DNA from: a virus
Length of the DNA stretch: 64,000 nucleotides
Virus record (IMG/VR): IMGVR_UViG_3300042900_000531
Location: 22,199-86,198 of that record
Reading direction: 5' to 3' (one strand)
Every line of letters begins with the position of its first letter. The stretch's first letter is position 1. The position numbers and the translations under genes are program-made. This document shows positions 8,908 to 15,592 of the stretch, piece after piece. Below the pieces are notes generated by a model. It made no database searches. It was given only the letters and a program-made list of their open reading frames with translations, and was not told the origin of the DNA.

Positions 8908-9069
8908 ATGAGTAGAGGTAGTAATTTCGGTAAGATGTTTTCTGGGGCTGCAAAACAGTCTAATACTAGAAGTATGAAAAACATGGGTAGAGCGAGGAAC
9001 TTAGCTTCTTCAAATGGTATCCCTATGACTAAAGTGAATAGACCAATGCCTAAACAAAACCGCGCCTAA
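8908..9069 (+). CDS. Small basic protein, 53 aa
   Basis: Strong AAGGAGA site six bases before ATG 8908. Product rich in Arg, Ser, Asn, Met and Gly and ends P-M-P-K-Q-N-R-A. The composition resembles the small virion-like proteins at 4871-5345 although it is on the other strand. It is the last gene before a terminator. Function unknown. Confidence 0.65.
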   Translation: MSRGSNFGKMFSGAAKQSNTRSMKNMGRARNLASSNGIPMTKVNRPMPKQNRA

Positions 9070-9092
9070 AAAAATCGGGCGTTTATTTTTTT
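9057..9092 (+). terminator. Rho-independent-type terminator after the recA operon
   Basis: AAAC..CGCC pairs with GGCG.TTT around an A-rich loop, followed by eight T residues. The hairpin is short with a small bulge, and overlaps the stop codon of the 53-aa gene. Confidence 0.5.
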
Positions 9093-9130
9093 TAAATTGA
9101 TACACAACTCCTAGTAGAAAGACTACTTAT

Positions 9131-9424
9131 ATGGAATATTTCATAGAGTTAATGAAGAGAATCATAGTCTCTGGTGAGATGGGTGGTGATTCGGGGGAGT
9201 TCCTAGTTAACCTAGATGACATTCCTGATATGGAAGACTCTGTTATTACGGTGTTACACGAAGAAGACGGCCAGATTACTCTAGCCGTCTTTTCTACTGC
9301 TCAATGGGAAATTGTTGAAGACTTAGTAAGTTTGACTAAACAACCTCAAGAAGATGTCGTCAGATCACTTGCTAAAGACATTCCCAATGTATTTACATTC
9401 AATCCTAATGATTACGAAGACTAA
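9131..9424 (+). CDS. Acidic hypothetical protein, 97 aa
   Basis: Very acidic (Asp/Glu-rich) protein with alternating beta/helical segments and a C-terminus ending N-D-Y-E-D. No family recognised. Its stop overlaps the stop of the convergent gene by 4 bases. Acidic small phage proteins often mimic DNA or bind host factors, but nothing specific supports that here. Confidence 0.7.
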   Translation: MEYFIELMKRIIVSGEMGGDSGEFLVNLDDIPDMEDSVITVLHEEDGQITLAVFSTAQWEIVEDLVSLTKQPQEDVVRSLAKDIPNVFTFNPNDYED

Positions 9425-9981
9425 ACATATAATATCTTAGAATAATTGTTCTCTAGATGCGTTAGTTCGTATCTTTCATATATTAAACATCCAGCCACTT
9501 CTAGAGCTAATCTGTTCGAGAGGTGAGCTGGAATTTTTGTTCTTACGCACTCATTGATCTCGGCCCATTCAATGCGGTTGTCAAAGCCCATATCTTTAGT
9601 CCAAAAGTTATAGACCGCACAAAATTCAAGTAGAGGATCTAGTTTGTGTATAGGTATAGTATTGTTAATCAGTATAGCTGTATCAAACTTGAATCCATAC
9701 TTATTATACAGATCTAATAATACTTGTGTATCTTGACCCAGTCCTATAAAAGTCAGGTGTTCATGTTTGATCTGTGAGATATTATATAGCTTCTTAGAGA
9801 TTTTCTTTACATTTACGCTATGTCTGTAGTCTACGTCTGAGAACATTGTTTTAAACAATAATAATCTGTGATCTTTAGATAGCTGTCCTATGAAGGAACT
9901 ATCTAGTCTCCAGGGAGCTTTTGTTCTGAACAACTTCTCTGAGCCTACCATTATATTATTTGGCATTGTTGGATTTGTCAT
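9421..9981 (-). CDS. Hypothetical protein, 186 aa
   Basis: Convergent to the preceding gene. The product has an alpha/beta middle (LTFIGLGQDTQVLLDLYNK then TAILINNT) that could be a Rossmann-like strand-helix-strand, and a helical C-terminal half. I do not recognise the family. ATG at 9981 lacks a clear ribosome-binding site. Confidence 0.65.
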   Translation of the reverse strand: MTNPTMPNNIMVGSEKLFRTKAPWRLDSSFIGQLSKDHRLLLFKTMFSDVDYRHSVNVKKISKKLYNISQIKHEHLTFIGLGQDTQVLLDLYNKYGFKFDTAILINNTIPIHKLDPLLEFCAVYNFWTKDMGFDNRIEWAEINECVRTKIPAHLSNRLALEVAGCLIYERYELTHLENNYSKILYV

Positions 9982-10018
9982 TAGTGAGTGGTCTTTCTAT
10001 CTATTGTATAAGGATCGA

Positions 10019-10168
10019 TTAGTAATCGTATCCGTAGTTGTCTGAATCGTATTCGGTATCACCGTAGGCTGATCTGTATGAGTCGTAATCAGACTTCATA
10101 TAGTCAGATAGGAACGTCTCTACGGTATCTGTAGTTTCTAGGATCATGTTCTCTGGATCTATAGTCAT
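10019..10168 (-). CDS. Small Asp/Tyr-rich protein, 49 aa
   Basis: Minus-strand frame with a helical acidic N-terminus and a repetitive C-terminus rich in Asp, Tyr, Ser and Gly ending Y-G-Y-D-Y. No Shine-Dalgarno is obvious. Real coding is suggested by the biased composition and its position as the upstream partner of the 186-aa gene. Confidence 0.4.
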   Translation of the reverse strand: MTIDPENMILETTDTVETFLSDYMKSDYDSYRSAYGDTEYDSDNYGYDY

Positions 10169-10402
10169 TGTAGTAGTTTTACTTTCTGTATTGTTTTGCC
10201 GGCGATTTCCGACTTGAGAGATAACTTATCAGTGGTTTTGTGTGTTAGCAACTCGTAGGGAGAATTTTTAGGGAAAAAATTTTGAGAGCGAACGGTATTT
10301 GAAGAAAACCTATATACAGGTATAAAACAAATAGGCTTTAGAAATAGGGGAAAATTTTCAGGGTGGTAATAGTGAATAGTATATGTGTTGTAAAGTTTTA
10401 AC

Positions 10403-10444
10403 GAGGGTACGGGGGTATACCCTCTTATGTACGTTCTTTTTTTT
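10403..10444 (+). terminator. Terminator-like hairpin with T-run
   Basis: GAGGGTA (10403-10409) pairs with TACCCTC (10418-10424), followed after a few bases by TTCTTTTTTTT. No plus-strand gene lies directly upstream, so it may insulate the cassette region from the convergent genes. Otherwise I see no gene between 10169 and 10498. Confidence 0.5.
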
Positions 10445-10452
10445 ATGGATAG
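10434..10452 (+). promoter_or_regulatory. Repeat element A, copy 1 (T-run + ATGGATAG)
   Basis: First of eight copies of a T-run joined to ATGGRTAG or a close variant. Here GGATAGAT then pairs with ATCTATTC downstream to form a leader hairpin, 47 bases before the LysM gene. Probably a promoter/leader unit. Confidence 0.55.
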
Positions 10453-10498
10453 ATTCTAGGCTTGGTAGGCCATCTATTCAGAAAGGAGGAAAGTATCC

Positions 10499-10750
10499 AT
10501 GCGTAAAACCATAGTACGTTGGGTTCTTGCTACTTTGGTAATCTTCGGATTAGTCAAAGTGCTTGAGTCTAACGAACAATTCACTTGCCCATCCGTTACT
10601 GTTATCGTTCAACAAAACGACACAGTATGGGATGTACTCAAGGAAAATGGTTGTACAGGGAACTTGGAGAATGCCAGGAATAAGACAGTAAAGCTTATTG
10701 GTGGCTCAACCATTTACCCAGGACAACTTATCCAACTACCAAGTAATTAA
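10499..10750 (+). CDS. Membrane-anchored LysM-domain protein, 83 aa
   Basis: Strong AAGGAGG precedes the ATG. One N-terminal transmembrane helix (residues about 7-22), then an exposed domain (residues about 33-80) matching LysM: V-x-V-x-x-N-D-T-V-W-D-V-L...N...L-I-G-G...I-Y-P-G-Q-L-I-Q-L-P. LysM binds N-acetylglucosamine in peptidoglycan. The two Cys residues could form a disulfide. A phage protein like this may hold cell-wall-active partners at the membrane or alter the host envelope. Own leader element and terminator: a monocistronic cassette. Confidence 0.8.
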   Translation: MRKTIVRWVLATLVIFGLVKVLESNEQFTCPSVTVIVQQNDTVWDVLKENGCTGNLENARNKTVKLIGGSTIYPGQLIQLPSN

Positions 10751-10810
10751 CTTGGTTTAGCCATTTGTGCTTGCGCCAGTCAGGGGCGTAGATAAATACT
10801 CTGTCAAGAA

Positions 10811-10844
10811 GAACCTCAGGGCAATCCCCTGGGGTTTTTCTTTT
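10811..10844 (+). terminator. Terminator after the LysM gene
   Basis: CCTCAGGG pairs with CCCTGGGG (one G-T pair), followed by TTTTTCTTTT, which also forms the T-run of the next repeat element A. Confidence 0.7.
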
Positions 10845-10852
10845 ATAGGTAG
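10835..10852 (+). promoter_or_regulatory. Repeat element A, copy 2 (TTTTATAGGTAG variant)
   Basis: Shares the T-tail of the upstream terminator; 87 bases before the next gene. An ATCAC/GTGAT hairpin follows. Confidence 0.5.
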
Positions 10853-10938
10853 TCATCATCACGGGTGATTGCCGAGTCGTACGCCAACCCGGTGTGCGCC
10901 TTTATCCATGGGTGAAACCATGGGGAAAGGAGATTGTC

Positions 10939-11220
10939 ATGGTGTTTTTAACACTTGATGATTTCATGGCCAACTACACTCCTTGCGGGTGTGGGGAGTA
11001 TGCGTGTGAGACTTGTCTCAATTACGGGGTAACCTGGATTGATTCTCGTCTCAGGACGTTTTACAAACCCACAACCAAAAAGGTCTGTGAGGTATGCCAG
11101 AAGGAGGTTACCTTCACTGATGTTCTCATCAGGAATGTAGACTTCGGACGGTGGTACCCATCAGAAAGTAGTTCGGTCTCAGCAGGGGTTACGTGCACGC
11201 ATCCAGCGTGTAACAAATAA
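10939..11220 (+). CDS. Zinc-binding protein with several Cys pairs, 93 aa
   Basis: ATG 10939 is chosen for its GGAGATTGTC ribosome-binding site; an upstream in-frame ATG lacks one. Cys residues occur as C-G-C-G...C-E-T-C, then C-E-V-C, then C...C near the end, enough for two zinc sites. Function unknown; a monocistronic cassette between element A copies 2 and 3. Confidence 0.75.
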   Translation: MVFLTLDDFMANYTPCGCGEYACETCLNYGVTWIDSRLRTFYKPTTKKVCEVCQKEVTFTDVLIRNVDFGRWYPSESSSVSAGVTCTHPACNK

Positions 11221-11289
11221 CTCCAATTGCTGACTAAGCTGTGTAACAGCTAGGCACTCATGCCTGGAAACATAAAATGAGAAAAGACG

Positions 11290-11316
11290 AACCTCTTTCG
11301 GGAGGTTTTTCTTTTA
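11290..11316 (+). terminator. Terminator hairpin AACCTC/GAGGTT
   Basis: Six-pair stem with TTTCGG loop followed by a T-run (TTTTTCTTTT) that continues into element A. Confidence 0.75.
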
Positions 11317-11323
11317 TGGGTAG
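11306..11323 (+). promoter_or_regulatory. Repeat element A, copy 3 (TTTTATGGGTAG)
   Basis: Consensus copy fused to the terminator T-tail, 61 bases before the following gene. Confidence 0.55.
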
Positions 11324-11383
11324 TTTGACGATTGCCAAGTCCTGCATCACTCCGATGTGGGCATTAGAACATGGAGGTAAAAC

Positions 11384-11593
11384 ATGTTCATCCCGAAGGA
11401 GACAGCAATGTCTACGGAAATATCAAGAGAGTATGCGGTGCGTCTACTTGCGTACACTGAGGAGCGTTTGTCAACAATGTCTATTGACGACAAAAATTGC
11501 AAAGCATTCGCTGATGCGAAGACTCACTACATTACGCTCTTGTCATCTCCTGCTGGAACCGTTGTCGGTACCACTCATTTGGCTGAAGGCTAA
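11384..11593 (+). CDS. Small helical protein, 69 aa
   Basis: Two good starts exist: ATG 11384 after GGAGGTAAAAC, and ATG 11408 after AAGGAGACAGCA, giving 69 or 61 residues. The double arrangement may be intentional or the first could be a leader. Helical, mixed charge, no Cys pairs, no family recognised. Confidence 0.65.
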   Translation: MFIPKETAMSTEISREYAVRLLAYTEERLSTMSIDDKNCKAFADAKTHYITLLSSPAGTVVGTTHLAEG

Positions 11594-11670
11594 ACCACTC
11601 AGTTAGCTTAATAGCCACTGAGTATAAGAGGATTTACCATCCTATACATATTATTATAATTGGTGATTAA

Positions 11671-11698
11671 GAAGACTCCCTTCGGGGAGTTTTCTTTT
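11671..11698 (+). terminator. Terminator hairpin ACTCCC-TTCG-GGGAGT
   Basis: Six-pair stem closed by a UUCG tetraloop, followed by a T-rich tail that merges with element A copy 4. Confidence 0.8.
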
Positions 11699-11707
11699 TA
11701 TGAGTAG
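11690..11707 (+). promoter_or_regulatory. Repeat element A, copy 4 (TTTTTATGAGTAG)
   Basis: GAGTAGG pairs with CCTGCTC about 24 bases later (one G-T pair), keeping the leader hairpin despite a changed sequence. 66 bases before the next ATG. Confidence 0.55.
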
Positions 11708-11773
11708 GTCTTAGGTCCCAAGAAGGGATGTCCTGCTCAAACAAAATAATCTACCTTTTGAAAGGGGTATATC

Positions 11774-11962
11774 ATGAAAGAATGGATGTATGCATACAGG
11801 GGAGTAACAGTTTCCTGTAAAGATTGTATGAACAATGCAATCAAAAAGCAATACGGACCAAATCCAGTAGGTTGGCAAGCAACTGAATGGACGAACGACA
11901 ATGGGGTTAAAGGTATCAACACCGATGCACCTTGTCAATTCTGCAACAAGCGATCAGCTTAA
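11774..11962 (+). CDS. Small zinc-ribbon protein, 62 aa
   Basis: GAAAGGGG precedes the ATG. C-K-D-C in the N-terminal third and C-Q-F-C near the C-terminus make a likely zinc ribbon around a Trp-containing middle. Monocistronic cassette. Function unknown. Confidence 0.75.
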   Translation: MKEWMYAYRGVTVSCKDCMNNAIKKQYGPNPVGWQATEWTNDNGVKGINTDAPCQFCNKRSA

Positions 11963-11976
11963 ATGCGAGAAAGAAT

Positions 11977-12004
11977 ACCTGGGGTCAGTTCCCAGGTTTT
12001 TCTT
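11977..12004 (+). terminator. Terminator hairpin ACCTGGG/CCCAGGT
   Basis: Seven-pair stem, loop GTCAGTT, T-tail shared with element A copy 5. Confidence 0.8.
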
Positions 12005-12014
12005 TTATGGGTAG
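11997..12014 (+). promoter_or_regulatory. Repeat element A, copy 5 (TTTTATGGGTAG)
   Basis: Followed by a perfect TCACTAG/CTAGTGA leader hairpin; 42 bases before the HAD gene. Confidence 0.6.
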
Positions 12015-12056
12015 TCACTAGACATCAAGTCTAGGCCCTAGTGATCGGAGAAAATC

Positions 12057-12488
12057 ATGAAACCAAAAGCTGTCCTTGTGGACATCGACGGCACTCTTGT
12101 GAGTGTCACACCAAACTGGTCAATGGAGCGTAATGACCAGTGGGTACAAGAAACGCTCAATGCAGATGCACTAGATGGGGGTATAGCTATGCTTCAAGCC
12201 TTTAAATTGATGGGCTATGAGCTTGTGTTCTTAACTGCACGTGGACAGAATTGCAAGGTTAATACTTGGAAGAAGTTGCGGCAATTAGAGATTGATCATT
12301 TAGTTGATTCGATCTGGCACAGGCCTCTAAGGTGGGATGGTATTAGCAGCAGGAAATATAAGGAGAATATGATTAACATGCTAATGAAGAAATACGATCT
12401 CCAATGGGCCATGGATGACGAAGATCCTAACCTGGAGATGATGAAGAGCCTTGGGTTGAATGTAATCGATGCAAAGGTTTGGTGGTAG
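12057..12488 (+). CDS. HAD-superfamily phosphatase (polynucleotide 3'-phosphatase-like), 143 aa
   Basis: All HAD motifs are visible: motif I V-D9-I-D11-G-T, motif II L-T-A-R-G near residue 60, a Lys in the RKYKENM segment for motif III, and D-D-E-D-P-N near residue 122 for motif IV. The architecture (short, no cap domain) matches the phosphatase part of phage polynucleotide kinases or small nucleotide phosphatases. It probably removes a phosphate from a nucleotide or nucleic-acid end using Mg2+; the substrate cannot be read from the sequence. Monocistronic, under element A copy 5. Confidence 0.85.
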   Translation: MKPKAVLVDIDGTLVSVTPNWSMERNDQWVQETLNADALDGGIAMLQAFKLMGYELVFLTARGQNCKVNTWKKLRQLEIDHLVDSIWHRPLRWDGISSRKYKENMINMLMKKYDLQWAMDDEDPNLEMMKSLGLNVIDAKVWW

Positions 12489-12541
12489 GCGTGTGAGTAA
12501 TATTAGCCTTTAATCCTATAACTATATTTATAATATCAAAA

Positions 12542-12559
12542 TCTTTTTTTTATGGCTAG
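12542..12559 (+). promoter_or_regulatory. Repeat element A, copy 6 (TTTTTTTTATGGCTAG)
   Basis: 39 bases before the PcfJ-like gene. No terminator hairpin is obvious upstream, so the long T-run here is part of the element itself. GACCT/AGGTC forms a short leader hairpin. Confidence 0.55.
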
Positions 12560-12597
12560 AACCAAGACCTTCGCCAGGTCCCAACATGGAGGTAACC

Positions 12598-14460
12598 ATG
12601 AACAGTTTCGAGCAAACTGATGTCCCATCCACCCACTATCCAAAACCACCAATCCCCTCTCCACAAGAGACAAACCCATTCCCGATAGAAAAGGAGACCG
12701 AGCCCATGAAGCTCACAATCAAAACAAGAACAGGCACGCTAGAGGAATACAACCTCTGGTTTGCAGGCATCAATCCAGCAGAAATGGATTCAATGGACTT
12801 GGCAAAGGCGATACTTGATATCAGTCAAATCCAACACGTAATGAATCAAGCTGAGATGGATCATCGTTTAAGCATTATGACTGTGGTGGGCAATGATCGT
12901 TCTTTCCCAAAAGCTCGTATTTTAAAGCAAACTCCTCTGTCCAAGATTGAAGTAATAGAATCATTGGCACTTATTAATGACAACTACTTGGATGCAAGAA
13001 ATGCCATTAAGAAGTTCAATGAGAAGGTAGACAAATTGGGTGTGTACGTTTCTGGTGAAGACGATTTCTCTCCACTTCATGCATATTCAACTCGATCCAT
13101 GCAAAAAGGTTCACGTACCAAGCGGGTCTTGAAACTTGAACAAACATATGGAGATGAGTATCAGGATTCCAAGTTGTTTGATTACGTCTCCATCAATCAG
13201 ATGTATGTATCTGAAATGCCTGGAGAAAAAGCTGGTTGGATTGTTGAGTTCAAAACAGCAACCATCAACACCAGAGGTCAGCACTATGAGAAGAAGTGGC
13301 CTGGAGTTCTATTCATGAACAAGACTGATAACGGTTATCGTCTCATGTGGAAGAACAAGAAGACAGGTGCTCCCATTTGGGGTATTGGTTACAGTCAGAT
13401 GGCAAGGAAGAAATTGGTTCCAACCGATGCCGCAATTGAGATCACAATGCTCGGTCTGCGTGATCAGTTGATTAAGGAAGAAGATGTATTGAAAATCCTC
13501 AAGTACATGCCAACTGAGTATGGTGGTACATCAGTAGGTCTGTATCCAAATGGAATTACCCAGAGCGATATCTACTGGATTGGTGGAGAGATGTCCACTA
13601 AGAAGATCTTGAATAAGGCTTACATGCATCCTCATGGAGTAACTAAGAAGATCTTTGGTGACATCAATAACATCAAGACATTGGATCATCTTCGTGGAGC
13701 TATCAACTTATTGATCATTGCGCGTGGGTTCAACCCTCAAGTATTAGAGAAGTTGGATCTTGACGTAGTCTGTAACTACATGCGCTATAACTCAAGTCCT
13801 GTAATGAGAAAACGTTTTAAGGCATTCTTTCGGGACTTTGGTTATAAGGATGAATATCTCTTGCAAATGTTTACACCTGACAAAGATCTTGGTCATTTGT
13901 ATTTAAATGGGCAGCACGCTGTTGATGCAGCACATATGTTTACTGCGATAAAGAGTCGCAATCACAGAACTGCAATTAAGCAGCACGTGGCACGATCAAG
14001 GATGAATGTTGAAGAGATCCATGACTTTGTTACAGCAGAGTACAACAAAATCAAGACGCAGAACAAGAAACTCACCAAGACCAAGTTCTATAACACATTT
14101 GCAGAATTTGATGGAAAGTGGATTGCAGAAGGAATTCAGATGATTGTTCCTAAAATGACGCATGACCTTGTTGAATGGGGAGCTACTCAGAACAATTGCA
14201 TTGGCTCTTATGCAGATCGTGTTTACAATGGTCAAACAATCATCATTGGGTTCAAGGACATTGAAGGTCAATGGATCGGTCATGCAGAGATTCAGAACAA
14301 CGTTGCCTATATTGGTACACTTGAAGTTCCTGTAAATGGCGACATGACACAGTTGCTTGGCAAGCACAATCAGCCTCTTCCTGAAGAAACACGTAAGCCA
14401 ATTGTGAAATTCTTGAAAGATGAACTAAAAGTAACAATGAACAACTACTGGGAACAATAA
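12598..14460 (+). CDS. PcfJ-like domain protein, 620 aa
   Basis: The ATG at 12598 follows GGAGGTAACC; the in-frame ATG at 12586 is within that site. The N-terminal 35 residues are Pro-rich. The C-terminal part carries the PcfJ signature: N-N-C-I-G-S-Y (about residue 535) followed by a strand-rich stretch G-x-T-I-I-I-G-F and H-A-E-I-Q-N-N-V. PcfJ-like proteins occur in conjugative plasmids and phages; their biochemical role is not settled. The middle shows no known domain to me. Codons are C/G-richer than in the 35-62 kb genes, suggesting strong early expression. The next gene starts 34 bases downstream with no terminator between. Confidence 0.75.
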   Translation: MNSFEQTDVPSTHYPKPPIPSPQETNPFPIEKETEPMKLTIKTRTGTLEEYNLWFAGINPAEMDSMDLAKAILDISQIQHVMNQAEMDHRLSIMTVVGNDRSFPKARILKQTPLSKIEVIESLALINDNYLDARNAIKKFNEKVDKLGVYVSGEDDFSPLHAYSTRSMQKGSRTKRVLKLEQTYGDEYQDSKLFDYVSINQMYVSEMPGEKAGWIVEFKTATINTRGQHYEKKWPGVLFMNKTDNGYRLMWKNKKTGAPIWGIGYSQMARKKLVPTDAAIEITMLGLRDQLIKEEDVLKILKYMPTEYGGTSVGLYPNGITQSDIYWIGGEMSTKKILNKAYMHPHGVTKKIFGDINNIKTLDHLRGAINLLIIARGFNPQVLEKLDLDVVCNYMRYNSSPVMRKRFKAFFRDFGYKDEYLLQMFTPDKDLGHLYLNGQHAVDAAHMFTAIKSRNHRTAIKQHVARSRMNVEEIHDFVTAEYNKIKTQNKKLTKTKFYNTFAEFDGKWIAEGIQMIVPKMTHDLVEWGATQNNCIGSYADRVYNGQTIIIGFKDIEGQWIGHAEIQNNVAYIGTLEVPVNGDMTQLLGKHNQPLPEETRKPIVKFLKDELKVTMNNYWEQ

Positions 14461-14494
14461 CATGAAAAACAACAATAACAAAAAGGAGACAGAA

Positions 14495-14740
14495 ATGTCA
14501 TACAACAAGAAAAAGAGCCGTCGTACCTGGCAATACAGCGGAATGAAAGAATGCGATGAATGTCGTAGCCATGGACTGGATGATCGCCAGTATGACACGT
14601 TTACATCAAACAATCCTAACAGATTGATCTTGTGCCGGGCGTGCTATCAATTCATCTACATGCATGACAGGAAAGTCCAACCAACTCCTGTCTGCCCATG
14701 GTTTCACAAGCCAAGTCTCTTTGATGAGATCGAGGAGTGA
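14495..14740 (+). CDS. Zinc-ribbon protein, 81 aa
   Basis: ATG 14495 is preferred (AAAGGAGACAGAA) over 14462. Basic N-terminus, then C-D-E-C and 25 residues later C-R-A-C; a third Cys lies near the C-terminus. Co-transcribed with the PcfJ-like gene. Function unknown. Confidence 0.75.
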   Translation: MSYNKKKSRRTWQYSGMKECDECRSHGLDDRQYDTFTSNNPNRLILCRACYQFIYMHDRKVQPTPVCPWFHKPSLFDEIEE

Positions 14741-14746
14741 TTCGTC

Positions 14747-14836
14747 ATGACATGGATCATATTATTAAATAATAAAACTATCACTAGTGCAACTATCGCT
14801 AATACATTGGGACGTGACCCTAGACCTAGAGCTTAA
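14747..14836 (+). CDS. Possible 29-aa peptide
   Basis: ATG 14747 lies nine bases after GAGGAG. The frame ends with TAA just before element A copy 7. Short and without recognisable features, so it could be chance. Confidence 0.3.
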   Translation: MTWIILLNNKTITSATIANTLGRDPRPRA

Positions 14837-14837
14837 A

Positions 14838-14855
14838 TCTTTTTTTTATGGGTAG
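14838..14855 (+). promoter_or_regulatory. Repeat element A, copy 7 (TTTTTTTTATGGGTAG)
   Basis: Consensus copy without an upstream hairpin, 129 bases before the SSB-like gene. The long leader between (14856-14984) holds no gene but has inverted repeats around CTAGATCTA. Confidence 0.55.
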
Positions 14856-14984
14856 ATCCTAGATCTATATCCAGCCAGTACTTAGTGCGGGTCCTGTGGC
14901 TTAACAGCTCCAGGTTAAACGAGTAAATAGTAGTCATATGTACATTCCGTGCATATGCGTTCTACATACAACTTGGAGGTTGTC

Positions 14985-15428
14985 ATGTCAGCAACAAAGA
15001 AGGCGTACTTGTACGTCAACACAGCACCAGCTATCAATAACATGAAGGATGGATCAGTCTTCTGGACTGTCCTGATTGGGCTGACCCCGGACTTGCTCTC
15101 TGCAAAGGGAGTAACCGAGGCACAAGCCAAGACGCTCAAGGTAAAGATGACAATCTTTCCCGACAAGCTCGAATTGATGGCTGATGCATTTGCTAAGGCA
15201 AAAGCAGCTGGGTTGAAGTTGGTTCTGAAGTGTGACGAGTTCACTCTTACGGAAGTAAAGCCGAACAACTACATCAAAGATGGTGTAGCTATTAATGGCT
15301 TTGCAGCTTCAGTGTGGGCTAACGGAGAAAAGACTCTTGATGTTCTTGGTTCATCCATGGGCGTCTCAGAGGAGCTCCGGAAGCTTCTTGGGGACTACAA
15401 CGACAAAGAAGATGGTGACATCCTCTAG
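14985..15428 (+). CDS. Putative SSB-like protein with acidic tail, copy 1, 147 aa
   Basis: The start is fixed by TTGGAGG at the right distance. It is clearly homologous to 18120-18533: both begin with a basic strand, then N-T-x-P-x-x-N-N-x-x-D-G-x-x-F-x-T-V-L-x-G-L, and end L-G-D... with an Asp-rich tail. Strand-rich body plus acidic tail is the layout of phage ssDNA-binding proteins (T7 gp2.5, T4 gp32), but no residue motif proves DNA binding. A canonical SSB is also present at 56226. G/C-rich codons hint at high expression. Confidence 0.6.
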   Translation: MSATKKAYLYVNTAPAINNMKDGSVFWTVLIGLTPDLLSAKGVTEAQAKTLKVKMTIFPDKLELMADAFAKAKAAGLKLVLKCDEFTLTEVKPNNYIKDGVAINGFAASVWANGEKTLDVLGSSMGVSEELRKLLGDYNDKEDGDIL

Positions 15429-15480
15429 TCGTTGGATTCAACGAGACCTACCTAACAGCATTCTGTTGGAAGAAGAGAGG

Positions 15481-15504
15481 GCCCCGAAAGGGGTTTTCTC
15501 TTTA
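15481..15504 (+). terminator. Terminator hairpin CCCC-GAAA-GGGG
   Basis: Four-GC-pair stem closed by a GNRA tetraloop and a T-rich tail running into element A copy 8. Confidence 0.7.
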
Positions 15505-15511
15505 TGGATAG
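15494..15511 (+). promoter_or_regulatory. Repeat element A, copy 8 (CTTTATGGATAG)
   Basis: GGATAG pairs perfectly with CTATCC about 30 bases downstream, with an inner TAGA/TCTA pairing. 81 bases before the 792-aa gene. Confidence 0.55.
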
Positions 15512-15592
15512 ACTATAGACCTTGAATCTAGACCCTATCCACAAAACAAAGGCTATGTTGAAGCCTCCAATTCAACAGAAAGCGAGAGTATC

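Noticed and set aside
11277-11606. 109-codon plus-strand frame
   Set aside because: Crosses a terminator and element A, and overlaps the better supported gene at 11384.
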